Of a DNA stretch of 64,000 nucleotides, positions 1-12,110 are shown in pieces. The stretch comes from Plectrocnemia conspersa (lineage: Eukaryota; Arthropoda; Insecta; Trichoptera; Polycentropodidae). The notes below the pieces were generated by a model. That model worked only from the letters and a program-made list of their open reading frames with translations. It made no database searches and had not been told where the DNA came from. The stretch covers positions 434,001-498,000 of the forward strand of contig VTFK01000263.1 in assembly GCA_009617715.1 (NCBI GenBank), in the 5' to 3' direction. How positions within the stretch are numbered: the first letter of the stretch is position 1; each line of letters begins with the position of its first letter. The position numbers were made by a program, and so were the translations under genes.

Positions 1-780
1 CATAAAAATATATCTTAAAGGTCAGAGTTGTGGTAATACATAATTTTGTTATTAGATTTATCGCAATTTTGACGTTAATGGATTTTCCGTAAAATAACAT
101 AATAACTATGTTCCTCATAATTAGATCTATATATTGCTAATTAATTGCTCTGAATCTCAATGTTATACGCTGATTATTATTTCTTAATTATATTTTCTTA
201 TTAACTTATGTAAATGATTTGTTACTTTTATGGTCATACCACACACGCACGAACGATTGACAACTTAATGACTTAAATATTATTAAACGAAAACAGGTAA
301 TAAAACTTTGTTACTTAATAGGAGCAGTTGAACAGGATTTTTATTACGCCTAATTGTTACTGGTCAACATAAATATAAATTTATTGAATGGGTAATTTAT
401 TTATTTATTTATGTCTTATGCTAGAGTTGTCATGTAATTTGCTTTAAAAACAATAAAAATTGAAATACTAAAAAAGTAAAAATATCTATTTATCTTTAAT
501 ATATAATATAAATACAGAAATGTATTGAATTTTTTTTAAACATATATGTCAGATATTGCCTCTAAAATTTGATCCAAATATCTTTAGGGTTTTTTTGTGT
601 AAATTCTAGAGAAAAGAATTTAATGGAGGTTAAAAAGAATCGGTTTTTTTTTTTAGAAGAAACATTAAAACACCTCACATAGCTTATCTAAAATTATCGA
701 GTTTTATGAATATTGAATTCCATATCAGATAAAGTATTCATTATTCGTGATATATACATATTCATGTGTAGTAGGTATAA
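1..780. other. AT-rich intergenic or intronic DNA
   Basis: No coding region, RNA gene or clear repeat is visible. The stretch is dominated by A/T runs. Confidence 0.5.
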
Positions 781-784
781 ACTT

Positions 785-1035
785 TTTAGGTTCGGCGACG
801 CACTAAGTACTAAGGACAGGCGGTGGCGTTACGCCCTGGATATTACGGGCAAATTCCACGTGTTCATGTGCTCCAAATAGGTACGTGCCGGTCTGACCGG
901 TCCTCGGTACGTGAGCCCGAGGACACGTGAGGGATGCGGCACACATTGTGGGCGTGAGTGCTGTGACCATGATTCAATAAAAGCGGGCACGGCTCCCATA
1001 AATACGACTTTGCTGCCGCCGCTAAGCCTGATATA
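785..1035. promoter_or_regulatory. GC-rich islet with E-box/ACGTG cluster
   Basis: A sharply GC-richer block in AT-rich surroundings. It carries four NACGTG hexamers within 73 bp: CACGTG at 857-862, TACGTG at 882-887, TACGTG at 908-913 and CACGTG at 924-929. These are binding-site shapes of bHLH and bHLH-PAS factors (Myc/Max, Clock/Cycle, Sim/Trh-Tango type). An 8-bp stem GTCCTCGG/CCGAGGAC (900-907 with 917-924) encloses the third site. No open frame here looks coding. I infer an enhancer or distal promoter; conservation cannot be checked here. Confidence 0.35.
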
Positions 1036-3155
1036 GAATCGAACGTATATCGATGCGTATGTACGTATATGGGTATATATGTGAAAAAAGCTGACGGAGT
1101 AGATGTATTACCTCCCAAGAAGTGTAAAGTTCTGGTTTTATAGAGAATAGTATATTTTTAGACTGTGAATGGATATGTGCTAGTGTATGTTTTGCAGAAA
1201 ATATTTTAAGGATATTTATTATAATTGAATTCGGAGAAATTTCAAAAGGAGCAGTAAACACATTTAATGATTAATAATCTTATGATGAATGAATTATATT
1301 CTGATTAAGCCTTATCACATTAATTATGCTTAAATACATATATTAAATTATGTGACCTTTACATTAAACACTTTCTGACACTGGTTCTAATAATCAGTTG
1401 AATTTCACCCATGTGTGAAAGTATCATTTTTATATATGAGACTTTAAAGAAGACAGCCACAAACAAAAATTAATAGATTTTAATGACAAATGTTTAGTGA
1501 TTTGTATTAAAATAAAACAACTTAATAGGAACAAGCGACTCTATTCTGTATTGCGATTTAATGAACCAGTGAATATTTTGCGCTATAAACTTATAATCTC
1601 ATGCTTCATATTCAATGTATACTGTATTTGCTTACTATGAACTATTTCTTTATAAATATATCAGTAAATCAGTAGATATAAGCAGATAATCTCACTTTTA
1701 GGAAATGGATCTGTTCCTAACTACTACAATACTTTTCGTGTCAATGCGATCATGTTAGTCGATAAAATCTCTTTCGTACCGCCTCTTCACGTCGTTCATC
1801 TACGATAAATATTATTAGACTAATGTTTATAAAAATTAAATATTTGTAGGTCGATTTTTTTAATTTTTCTTTATTGTGAAAATACGGTTTTTCGGGTATA
1901 TCTTAGAGTTTCTAAATACCCGAGATACGGGTCGCAATTCAGTGGCATTTCCGGGAAATCCTGGAGTTGAAAATGTAGCATTTTATATATTTAATCACTA
2001 TAAAACTGTATAATAAGTTACATTATATCCGATAATTTTTTTGCCCAATTATAACCTTCATCAGAGATGAAAATTTTTAATAATGTACTTTTTGTCAACT
2101 TAATCTTTATAGATATTTTGTTTTCAACAGCCAAGCAATTATAATTTCCGCAAGCATTTTTTTAATATAAATTTCGTCATTGGAGATTAATATAAAATTT
2201 TACTTATTTAAGATATGCTACTACTCAACTTCAGGTTTATTAACTTAAACATTGTAGTTATAAAATCTATCCAAATTTATTTTTATTTTGTATGTATTTG
2301 AGTCATTTCATATTTGCCTTATTTTCTTAAATGCTTTCAAACTTGTGAGTAATTTTCCATTATAGGCTTACAAAATTAATGAAAACTTTTTAAAAAATAA
2401 AATAAACTTAATACTTTAAATTGTGGCTAAAATATCACAAATAAACATAAAGCATAAAAATATTCCTTTAGCCACCTAATAAGAATAAGTACGGATTAAC
2501 AATAAATTGAATATATCTCTACAAGTTAAAATCGTTCATTTCATAAGATTTTGAATGATGAGGGTTAAAATAAATATTACTTGTCGGTAATTTAGTAAAC
2601 AGCCCGGTAGATGTCAAATAATCTTTGATTAGCTAAATGGTGAAAGCAAATAGTTGATAATATTTGATTTTGTAAACAATATTTCGACCAGCGGTTAACA
2701 GCAAAATATTTTTAATTTATTTGCGAATTAAAATAAGAAATATCTAGAACTTCAGAAAAAAATCGATATTAAAAATCTTATATATTCCTGAGAATTGAAT
2801 CCCGGAAAATCGGGTCAGAAACCATAATTATTACACAATAAAATAAAAAGCGATGAGAGAAAATGGTTCTTCAACAATATTGCAAAGAGCGATTAACAGC
2901 AAAATGATTATATTTTTATTTATTATTGATGATGAAAATTTTTGGGTATTATCAAGACATAAAATATAGGGTTTCTTACCCTTGAAAAAGCTGTGACAAA
3001 AACACTAAAATGGATAGAAAAAAATAAGGGAAAATTACAGTAGAAATAAAAATACCAAATAATGAAAGAATACTATTTATTATTAGAAGCCCGGATTTAT
3101 TTTTTATAAGACTAAATAGTGAGCAGCAAATCTGAAAAATAGTAAATTATAATAC
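1036..3155. other. AT-rich spacer
   Basis: No gene is seen. Two short features stand out: a hairpin at 1892-1923 and a TTCCGGGAA palindrome near 1950 that fits the STAT-type TTCNNNGAA consensus. Confidence 0.45.
1892..1923. repeat. short hairpin
   Basis: The arms TCGGGTAT (1892-1899) and ATACCCGA (1916-1923) pair perfectly. An inner TTAGA/TCTAA stem and a 3-nt loop add to it, with one small bulge. It could be a transcribed structure or chance; function unknown. Confidence 0.4.
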
Positions 3156-3159
3156 GAAA

Positions 3160-3314
3160 CTCCTACTGACAAGTATCATCAGGAGATCCAGTATTTATGA
3201 TACCTGTCAGTAGGAGAGTTCATCGCATGTTAATTGTGCATTTTCATGTTATAGTGACACAAGCATTGATCCTCTCAAGAGAGGACATGGAAATTCGCTA
3301 GTAAAACATGAAAG
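3160..3314. repeat. cluster of inverted repeats (20-bp hairpin plus nested stems)
   Basis: The arm CTCCTACTGACAAGTATCAT (3160-3179) pairs with 3197-3216 at 19 of 20 positions; the exception can form a G-U wobble. The loop is 17 nt. Just downstream, TTTCATGTT near 3242 pairs with AACATGAAA near 3306. Between those, TCCTCTC-AA-GAGAGGA forms a third stem. The group looks like a foldback/MITE remnant or a small hairpin RNA locus. No known insect microRNA was recognised in the arms. Confidence 0.5.
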
Positions 3315-3454
3315 TTAACTACGCTATTTGTAGCTATTAAATATATCCTCATGCTTTCATTTAAAATGGTTATCAAGCTTTCTTACAGCTAATTTTTTTA
3401 AATCTAGCGCATTTATCATTTTTCGAGCAAAAAATTAAATTTTCTTTTAGAAAC

Positions 3455-3495
3455 TGTATTGTAAATTATTATTAAAAATAATAATTTACAATACA
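3455..3495. repeat. perfect 19-bp inverted repeat
   Basis: Positions 3455-3473 and 3477-3495 are exact reverse complements separated by AAA. The stem is AT-rich (TGTATTGTAA... arm). In a genome this AT-rich it may be a replication-slippage product. Function unknown. Confidence 0.55.
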
Positions 3496-3499
3496 ATAC

Positions 3500-4635
3500 A
3501 TACATTTTATAAATAATATTTTTTTTTTGATTTTGTATTTCATTACATTATTCAGTTTATCTTAATTATTTTAAATTACGATACACAAGTTGGTATCAAA
3601 TTATACAAGTTTTCAATATTGTAATATAATATTAATGTATCTATTCAGAGAGAGATCATACATCGTTTAGTAATTTTAAAAATACATCAGCTTACATAGT
3701 ATAGGAGTTTAATAAAATATTACGCTATATTCAAAGTAAATCTATCAAACCAGTGAACCCATTGATTTATTATATGTATATATCTTCCTTGTAAGCTTCT
3801 TGAATAAAACGTTTATTTTACGTTTAAATATTAGATATTTAATTTATTACTTATATCAAAATGTAGTAATATATAATATTATATTGTTATATAGTCACCA
3901 CAATATGAAAGCTCAGATAAATTAGCGGAGCTTTACTATCGGAGCGTTCATAGTGATTTTTTTCTCTGCTAATAAAGATCTTCACTCCTCATCCCACTTA
4001 AAACGAGATCTATGAGTCGATTATCACGATGTTTATCTATATTATTACCAGAATGGCGGCTCGTAACATTTTTTCTAGATCAATTAATTTATTTTCCTAT
4101 TTCATCCGAATCGATCGGTTAAAATTCCGAACAAGAGTATAAAAAATAATCTTTAGGGTCAGTACGGACTATACATAAACACCTTGTAGTCTCACTAAAG
4201 ATTAAGCTTCATATAAAGCACGTTCGGAATTGTTGGCGCTGGATTAAATCGATCTGCCCACGTGGTGAGATATTTTATTGCATTGGATAACTTCCCAATA
4301 CTTATACAAACTTTATATCGTATAAATAGAGTACATTACCGTGATTTCCTGGAAAGTTATTAAATTGTATACGAAATATTTTTGTATCATGTTGATGTGT
4401 GTCGCAAAGTGTTGGCTTAAAAGGGTGAATATAAAAAAAACATTTTTGTGATCGAAACGCGACAATGCGGAAAAAAAGTTTTATGCGAGGAAAAGTTCCA
4501 GCAAAAATAACAAAATCAGTGACATTTGACAAAAATATTTTTTAAAAGTTGTTAAAACATATTTTCCACAATTTTAAAATGGCAAAAATAAATATAACTT
4601 ATTTTTCTGCACTAAATGGTAAAATAAATTAATAT
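3500..4635. other. AT-rich spacer
   Basis: No gene is visible. A small GC-richer patch around 4200-4275 contains GGATTAAATC and CCACGTGG motifs. Confidence 0.4.
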
Positions 4636-4639
4636 CGGT

Positions 4640-4697
4640 AAAACCCAATATTAAATACTTATTTATTCGAATATTCGAATAATAATTGAGAACCCTA
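4640..4697 (-). mobile_element. hAT-like transposon terminus, copy 1
   Basis: Read on the minus strand from 4697, the sequence starts TAGGGTTCTCAATTATT and runs into the palindrome ATTCGAATATTCGAAT. Closely related ends occur at 22609 (minus) and 49072 (plus). The start resembles hAT terminal inverted repeats. The partner end was not found, so this is a truncated or nonautonomous copy. Confidence 0.4.
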
Positions 4698-5995
4698 ATT
4701 CGAGACTTTATTACAAAATTTTATTTGAGGAATAATCCGATAATTTCTGGTTTAGAATCAGGGACTGTATTTCAGATTTATTTAATTTAGATTTATAGTA
4801 TTTAATAAAATGACATTTTTTTATGGCCAAATTCAAGAGAGTGTAAATGCCCCTCTTTTCAATGACGCCCCTGCAGATTATCTAGATTGCAATTTGCAGT
4901 AAATCAGACATAAACAATGAATTTGTGAATCTGAAAAATTAAATATGCCGTTTAAAATGTTATAATAACAGACAAAAATGTTTAATTTAATCACCGTTAT
5001 ATATGGAATTTTAATATTTTAATTCTAGTTATAGTATTATTATATATGATCAAATTAGCTTTACGAATCATCCGACAAAATACACATACAAGAGATATAT
5101 CTTGAATGTATTAATAAAAAAAAATATATTTTAATAAATTAGACATGTATCAAAATGCACATTTGAAACATAAAATATAATGTAGCGAATGCGCACATAA
5201 TCTTGCGCTACTTACTCGTAAGGAGAAAACCATAATAAGCATACTGTAAAAAAACCTTACTTATTTATAATCCTATCCATGCGTGACTGACGTTTACTTA
5301 CAAATTAATGAAGCATGTAGTAATAAGCCTCTTCGAAGCAATTTTTTTATAATTACTTTAGGTAAAGAGGAAATTTATGTTAATAATATTATTTTTTAAC
5401 TCTGTCTTGTTAGATTTATAACTCTTACTATGAGTAATGATACTATGTCTTATTTTTTTGTTAGATATAGACAATTTTCCGGGCATGCCAGATGATGAAT
5501 AGTTAAACGAAGATCTTATTGATTTGTAAAAAAATTGAACACTTGAAATGCAATTTGAGAAAGTGCTGTCGATCTGTTATGACATTCTTTTGTGAATCCA
5601 GATTCAGTTCACTTTTATCAATCAAGACAAAATCCAGTGATTGCTTGAATCCCCAGGCAAGCCTACGGATTGCAAATAACATAAAGTTCAATATGAATAA
5701 AAACCAGGAAAAAAGAATTCATTATATTCACAATCAGGATTGATTATATTACTTACTGTTTAATCTGTTTACACAAGTATTACTTGCTATTAGTAAATTA
5801 TTATTTAAAAATAGTTATCGAATTAATCTTCTTCATTTATGAATAGAGAGAAAAGATTTGTCAGGTAATACATATTTTACAATAACCTAAAAGCTATAAA
5901 AGAAGAGGGGCGATAGAGCCGTCAGTTTTTTTTTGTTTATTCAGACCTCCAGGACTCCTGATTGATTTATGGTGAATCAAGGTTCCGATTACACA
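4698..5995. other. AT-rich spacer
   Basis: No supported gene. Open frames near 5500-5740 occur on both strands, have AT-driven codon use and no splice or initiation context. Confidence 0.45.
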
Positions 5996-5999
5996 CAAT

Positions 6000-6310
6000 A
6001 AAGCCGTCACGGGCGGTTGCGTTCAAATTGTTTATTTTCACACAGTGATTCGATAATCTGGCGGCTTATATGGCTATATATGGCACATACTTGCGGGGCG
6101 TGGTCATTTATGGCCGACACGTATCCGTTATCTACATGGCACATTATTATTAGGCTGTAAAAGGAGACAAGATTAATTGTCGCGAGCATTGTGTGGATGG
6201 CGGTGGCTTAAAAGATGAAAAAAAAATAATCGTTGACCCGTTTGGAAGAGGCTTTGAAGAGAACACAATATGGCAGATAACGATTTAACGAAGATGAATC
6301 GTAGTTTTTG
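6000..6310. promoter_or_regulatory. GC-rich islet, candidate enhancer
   Basis: The block has several TTTATGG/TTTATGGCC motifs (Caudal/Abd-B-like shapes), a GGGGCGTGG box (Sp/KLF-like) and CGGCTTATATGG. Both flanks drop to AT-rich sequence. No coding frame is convincing. Confidence 0.3.
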
Positions 6311-7650
6311 TGGAAGCAATGCTATATATTTCATGCTCAATGCTGTAATCTAATTTGGGATGGAATGTCGAAACGATCGTGAGGGTTGTTTAGAGGTTTG
6401 GTATGTAGTAAGTACGCCGTGATGCAGCGGTTAAGTTTTAGGGTTTAATTTCTGGGGTTAACTGCTAGCTCGTAATGCACATAAATAATAAAAAAAATAT
6501 TAGATTGAAGAGCGACAATATAAAAGCCATAAATATACATATATTGTGTAGTATATTATCATATATACTATGAATATAGCTCTAAACTTCTGAATGGTAT
6601 TTATTGTAGTCTAAGTTGGCAATCTGACCTCAATATTTCTAGTTTCCTCTTCCCCACTTTAACTTGAAGTAGTAAACCAATTCGACGTTTACTCTTCTTT
6701 GGAGCGAATGTTATCAGATTCTATTTTTACACATTTTTGATATATTTACTATTAAAGATGCAAGTTTTTTTGGAAAATAAATTAACTGTATCATTTAAAT
6801 ATTGAGCAGCAATTTACTGTACTAATATCATCAAAAATATAATCAACATAGTAAAATAACAATTTTATTACGTTGATTATAATATATGATCATAAAACAA
6901 AATATCTTTAAATAGTTAGCGATAACACTAACCAAACTTGTCAATTACTTATATATGATAATTTAATTTATGCTATTAATTATAATTATAGAAATTAATT
7001 AGCATTCAAATCATTTTCACTTTTTTTTGTAATAATCATCTGAGTGAATATTCATTAAATAATTCAAATTCATATTAAAAGCATTATGAATTAATGTTAA
7101 AATTTCTTGAGCCAATTATACGTGAAGGAATGTAACTGTTATCAGCATAAAACCAACATTTATTACATCAAACTTACATTGTGTAACGCAACTCTATAAT
7201 TTCACAGATTGTAATCACAAAATTATATGCTATATTATCAATTTTAAATATGAATAAACATTTCTGCTTTCGATTGAATAAATTACACATATTCTAATCT
7301 CTTCCGAAGCTTGTAAAATGTAAATTTATAAATAAAAAGCGCCATCGGTCACTCCTAGTTTTATCAAAAGTCTAACAGGTGTGTTCGTAAATAAACGTTC
7401 AATCGTCACGCGACACGTTTTATATCTAAATTAAGTTTTTTTATTATACTCAAACTTTTTTCTCTGTGCTTATCGGAGGAAGGATCTATGGATTTTCTAT
7501 ATAGGTGAATCTCGAGGTGGTACAAATGTAATCTTCAAATCGTATCAGGTTTCACCTCGGGTGGTAATCTATTAAATTGGCCGCCGTGTAGAGGACACAA
7601 GTAAATTGAAACCAAATCTATTCAATATTGAATACCTTTTTTTTAATTTA
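6311..7650. other. AT-rich spacer with weak tRNA-like patch
   Basis: Around 6415-6475 a GATGCAGCGGTTAAG segment followed by GGGGTTAAC and an A-rich tail resembles an eroded tRNA-derived SINE head. It is too decayed to assign. A GC-richer patch lies at 7490-7605. Nothing else is seen. Confidence 0.3.
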
Positions 7651-8021
7651 TTGCAGTTTTAGTTTATTGAATTGCGTAGTTATGTTTGGAGTTTATGGTA
7701 AGTGTGCCTGTCTAGCGGTAGATAATCCAAATAAATTTATTACTTATTATAATTTTCAATATAAAAGTAATATACAATTTCTAGTAATAATTTAAGATTT
7801 CATCTATATAAATTCATATTTAAAAATTTAGAAGACAGAAGTTAATATTGATAATATAAAAAAAATCAAAAGCTCTTCTTACAGTACAAATTGAGTTTGA
7901 TATACAATGTCTAATGTTTTTACCCAATACCTTGAATTAAACTGTTTATTTTTTGAGTTATTTTTGTTGATGTCTTGACAATTATTTGTTTAAATATCAT
8001 AAATTATCTAATTTGATTCAG

Positions 8022-8060
8022 GCTGTATTTAGAGAGAAAATTCGTTATTTTACGGTAAAG
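8022..8060 (+). other. possible 39-nt coding exon
   Basis: The segment lies between an acceptor (TTTGATTCAG) and a donor (AAG|GTATGT). It is open only in phase 0 and encodes AVFREKIRYFTVK; the other two frames have stops. A similar acceptor/donor pair at 7657-7697 is open in one frame but its phase does not fit with this one. In an AT-rich genome such pairs arise by chance, so support is weak. No family is recognised. Confidence 0.2.
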
Positions 8061-9335
8061 GTATGTATATATTTTAAAATTTTATTTTAGTGTCGAGAAA
8101 AACCATAGATCGTTTGCTAGGTTTAAAGTTTTATTAGGTAGTTTTAATTATATATCCACAGACCGGAGTAGAATATGAAAGTACAGTTTTAATTAAAGTT
8201 TTGTAAATGAGTATTTCTTCACATAAAAATACGTTAACTACAAAAAATGACATATTTTAGATATAGTTTAGTTAGTAAAATGCGATTTCTTTAATAAAAT
8301 AAGATTAAAGAATTAACATTATATTTGTTTCAAATTTACTTATTGTATTTATAATTAGAAATAATGTTGCGTTAATAAGTTTATTAGTAAATAAATAATA
8401 ATAAATATTGATAAATATAGCGCATTTTAACAGAGTTATAGCTTTAAAAGTCATTAGCTTATATAATATATAGTATATTATAATGTAGTTCTTAAGATAT
8501 TAAATAATTAAAAATATTATGACCTAATATAAATTATAAGTACAGTCTATAAAAATTTTATAAATTTATTTTTATACTTTACATTTATTATTTAAGTTCA
8601 TTAAAATTTGCCGTTTATGCAACGTTTCAATTTATAATGACATTGCAAAACGTGAATTTAGATTCAATCTCACTATGATAAAAATACTAATGAGAAAGAT
8701 TCACCGATTGTCGAGGAGCTGGAAATAATTACGTTAAAATTTAAAAAAGGTGGAAAAGGAAAAAAAACACATTAAAATTGGAAAATTAAAATATTAAATA
8801 GTCCCAAAATGGATATCGTTTTTTTAAATATTATGTTTTAAGTCAGTCCTGCTTTGGCTGCCATAGATATGTACATGTTTTATTTTATCTGTGTTGATGC
8901 ACATCTGGACTCCAAATTAAGATATATGTAAAAAAACTGGGCCCCAAAAACGATGCCAAAATTTTTACCAGGCGAACAATTTATACGAAATTATATGTTA
9001 TATACTTCTTTTTAAAAAATAGAACCTACAACCACTAAAAATATTTGTGAGGTGGTAGATGATTAATTAGTATTATTTGTATAGAAGACTGTGTTTCTAA
9101 AATATGCCGAAAAATACTATATAATTTTTGATTTTTTTAAATCTAGGCGAAATATCATAAAAATTAAAAAATGTTTTGGGAATATATTGAAAACATACAT
9201 ATACTAGATCGACTTTAAATATACCAGCATCGTAGAAGTGAAACAATACTGCTATATTGAATTCCAAAATTCAATTACATCTCGACTTGCAAAAATATTA
9301 TATATCAAATTCAAAGTGATACAGAAGCTAAACAG
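8061..9335. other. AT-rich spacer
   Basis: No gene or clear repeat is seen. Confidence 0.45.
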
Positions 9336-9339
9336 AAAC

Positions 9340-9665
9340 GCCTCGATTAAATTAACGTTAATAACTGTTTTCCCCTTTGTGTAATTAATTTCACCGGTGA
9401 CGATATACGGAGTTATATTTATACCGATGATTTACAACCGACACCATTCATTACTGAGCAATTAATAAAAATACGGCTACCAAGCAAATCCGCCCTCGCG
9501 AGGGTACATGGTACCTGTCTCTATCTACCCATTTGTGTAAGAAATCAAACCCAGGTAACAAATGATACCAATTAACGCGGCACAAAATAAATATCCGACG
9601 TGGAAATCTGTAGAGACAGACACCCACGATGCCAACGGCATATACAGGCTGTCTCTTCAAGATTT
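9340..9665. promoter_or_regulatory. GC-richer islet, candidate enhancer
   Basis: Includes TTCACCGGTGA, CCCTCGCGAGGG (palindrome), GGTACATGGTACC and ATTAACGCGGC. Short frames are open on both strands, which argues against coding. Inferred cis-regulatory module. Confidence 0.28.
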
Positions 9666-10675
9666 TTGGTCATGTTTAGATGCTGACAAATTAAAACTTA
9701 TGCGGTATACAATATTCATAATTCATAATGTTCATAATTCTGTATGTTTTTGTTTACTAATCCAAATCCTAAAAAACACTTTTTTTTAAAATACTTGAAC
9801 ATGAATTTTAAGTAATGCTTACTGTTTTTTTGCATCTGAGTGTAGTTTATATGTATATAGATATATTAATTGAAAGTTCAGAGAAAGCTTACACTTCTTT
9901 TAAATCAGTTCATACTTCTCTTGTAGAAGAGTATCAGACAGATTAAGAACTATTGACTCATTATGCTCTAATTCATGGATAGTCTACCAAAATATCATGA
10001 ACGGAATCAGGAAAGAAGCATCAAATTAAACTTAATAGCGAATCCATCCTGTATACAGGGCCGTAAATAAGCCGCGATCGCCCCGGGCGCGCGTATCACG
10101 AGTGTCGGACATTTCGTTCCCATTATTTCGTCCCCTATATTTTTAAAGTCGTATTTCATCAGAAAATTATGCAGGACATACGATACGATCGTGTAATGCG
10201 TACGAAGCAATAATCGTTTTAAATCATATGATATGAGATTTGACTTTGATTTGTGTGTGCGCTGGTATTTAAATTTTTTGTAATGTCATATAATTTAAAC
10301 TGTACTCAATTATAATAAACATTTGCTATAACTTTTAAACTAACCGTATCTAATACGAATTCAAATAAGCAAAGCAATAGTTATGATTCTTTATTACTGT
10401 AAAATATTACACAGTAGATGTATGATTTGATCATGCACATATATTATCAGTTTCCTGTGTAATTTAAAATTTGCGTAATCAATTAAAACATAAGAGGCAA
10501 ATACATTTTTTGACTAATAATTTAGAAGCATTAGACTTCAAATGTTTAAAGCAAATTAGACTTAGTTTAAAGAAAATTGAACCGCCTATGCACATGTTAT
10601 AATATTATATGTATATATAAATAATATAATCAGCTCACTTACTATATGTTACATTTCGCAATTTCAAAATCTAAT
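9666..10675. other. AT-rich spacer with small GC-rich core
   Basis: A compact GC-rich core at about 10050-10215 (GCCCCGGGCGCGCG and CGTACGAAG motifs) is embedded in AT-rich DNA. No gene is supported. Confidence 0.35.
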
Positions 10676-10679
10676 TTGG

Positions 10680-11035
10680 CGCCATACAATCGGCGTTGTA
10701 TTAAAATTTCGAAATTTAATTATGGTACCCCTAAAGCTTGAGAGAAAGGTGAGTCAAAGAGAGAAAGGGAGATTGAGAGATTCGTTTTAGGAGCGCGTTT
10801 AGAAGGATTAATTCGCTCAAGTTCATTTAACACGTTCATTAATATTTCGTACGTGTCTACTCGCGAAATCACATATCAAAGAGAAGCAAAGCGAGTTCGC
10901 AAGTTTGCGGTTACCTTTTTGCAATATTAAATTTCGCGAAATGAAGCCGACTAAGGAAAAGCGGGGCTTATGACCCGTAAGTATATTATAATGGGGAATT
11001 TTCATGTTTTTCTTCCTTTCGCAATATTTTTCCAG
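10680..11035. promoter_or_regulatory. GC-richer islet upstream of a possible exon
   Basis: Contains GGCGCCATACAATCGGCG and a strong donor-like AAG|GTGAGTC at 10748. It ends in the pyrimidine tract and CCAG acceptor at 11034-11035. It may be regulatory sequence or part of a gene on the plus strand. The open frames here are not decisive. Confidence 0.25.
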
Positions 11036-11125
11036 GATCGGCGAGAAGATCCTGATGCGACAGTAACGAGAATTAATACGCACGTGATAAATGTGCCATA
11101 TTTAAATAATACGCATTACATAAAG
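11036..11125 (+). other. possible 90-nt coding exon
   Basis: A long pyrimidine-rich acceptor (TTTTTCTTCCTTTCGCAATA then TTTTTCCAG) precedes a 90-nt segment, and AAG|GTGTGTG follows as a plausible donor. It is open in phase 0 for 30 codons, beginning DRREDPDATV and ending NNTHYIK, with balanced codon use for such AT-rich DNA. A possible follow-on segment with acceptor TATTCTAG starts at 11349 and stays open to a TAA at 11439. No protein family was recognised. The islet could instead be conserved noncoding DNA. Confidence 0.35.
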
Positions 11126-11755
11126 GTGTGTGTAAAAATATATATATATATAAAAGTATAATATTCAATAATTAAAAATTATATAATATTTAATTTCAAT
11201 GATAACTTATTGTATAAATATGCAACAAAAAAATAATAATTCTTAAACAAAAAACATTGTTTTTCATTTTAAATTTATGTTAATATTTAATTTTTCTTGC
11301 CTTTAAAATTATGATTTAAAGTAAACATTAAATTAATTGTTATTCTAGGATAAAACTGTTTTACAGCATATTTTATTTTGTTCACCTTCATTGGAGTCCT
11401 TTATAAATATTTTAACTGTATCTACGATAATTCTTACATAAAATGTAAAAATATTCCATCGCGTCACTAAGATGAAATTTTCATTAAGATATCAGATTAA
11501 CATATTGTGAAAATACGCAGAGTATTTTAATTAAATATTTATGTATTTATTATTTATGTATAAACTTATTTATGTGTGTACTATGAATTATAAATTTATT
11601 TGAATTAATTAAAGAGGCATTCAAATGCGTTGTACAATTCACAAAATAATTAATAATATAATAAATATCAAACATAAACAATATAATATGTAAATAAGTA
11701 CATCATCGAATTAATGACAGTTGTAACAGTTTTATCGGAAGACTTAAAAAATATT
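11126..11755. other. AT-rich spacer
   Basis: Nothing beyond the weak follow-on frame at 11349-11441 is seen. Confidence 0.35.
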
Positions 11756-11759
11756 TTAT

Positions 11760-12110
11760 TTGCTGGATTGCAGCCCTGAATAAAAAAGGCTGGCCTCCAA
11801 TGTGGACCAGGCAGACACTCGAAGAGACTAGCAGACGTCCGCCCACCCACGGACAACATACGGTCATGGACGCTCACATCCTAAGAGCACCGCAGCAGAG
11901 AGGAATCAACCTCCGAAATACTGTCGCTCCCACACCAACCAGAACTCCATGGATTTTCCACGGACATCATTCCAGCGCCAGCTTTTCCACCACCGCTCGG
12001 AGAATAACGATCTCGCCTATATGTACAATAATATAATCTAATAAAATTCTCACTAGTTTCCACCTGCGTCTTACTGGCTGCGAAGTTACGCCCCTCAGGG
12101 TTAGAATACC
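11760..12110 (+). repeat. GC-rich islet, possible solo LTR or retroelement fragment
   Basis: A block of very different base use (GC-rich, CA/CC-rich) ends with AATAAAATTCTCACTAG, then CACCTGCGTCTTACTGG and GTTACGCCCCTCAGGG. That order, a polyadenylation signal followed by a short GC-richer tail, is like the R-U5 end of an LTR. Terminal TG/CA and a target duplication could not be fixed. A 78-codon open frame is present but matches nothing I know. Confidence 0.25.

Noticed and set aside
7657..7697. Plus-strand 41-nt segment with good acceptor and ATG|GTAAGT donor
   Set aside because: The phase is incompatible with the next candidate at 8022, and the segment is as AT-rich as its flanks.
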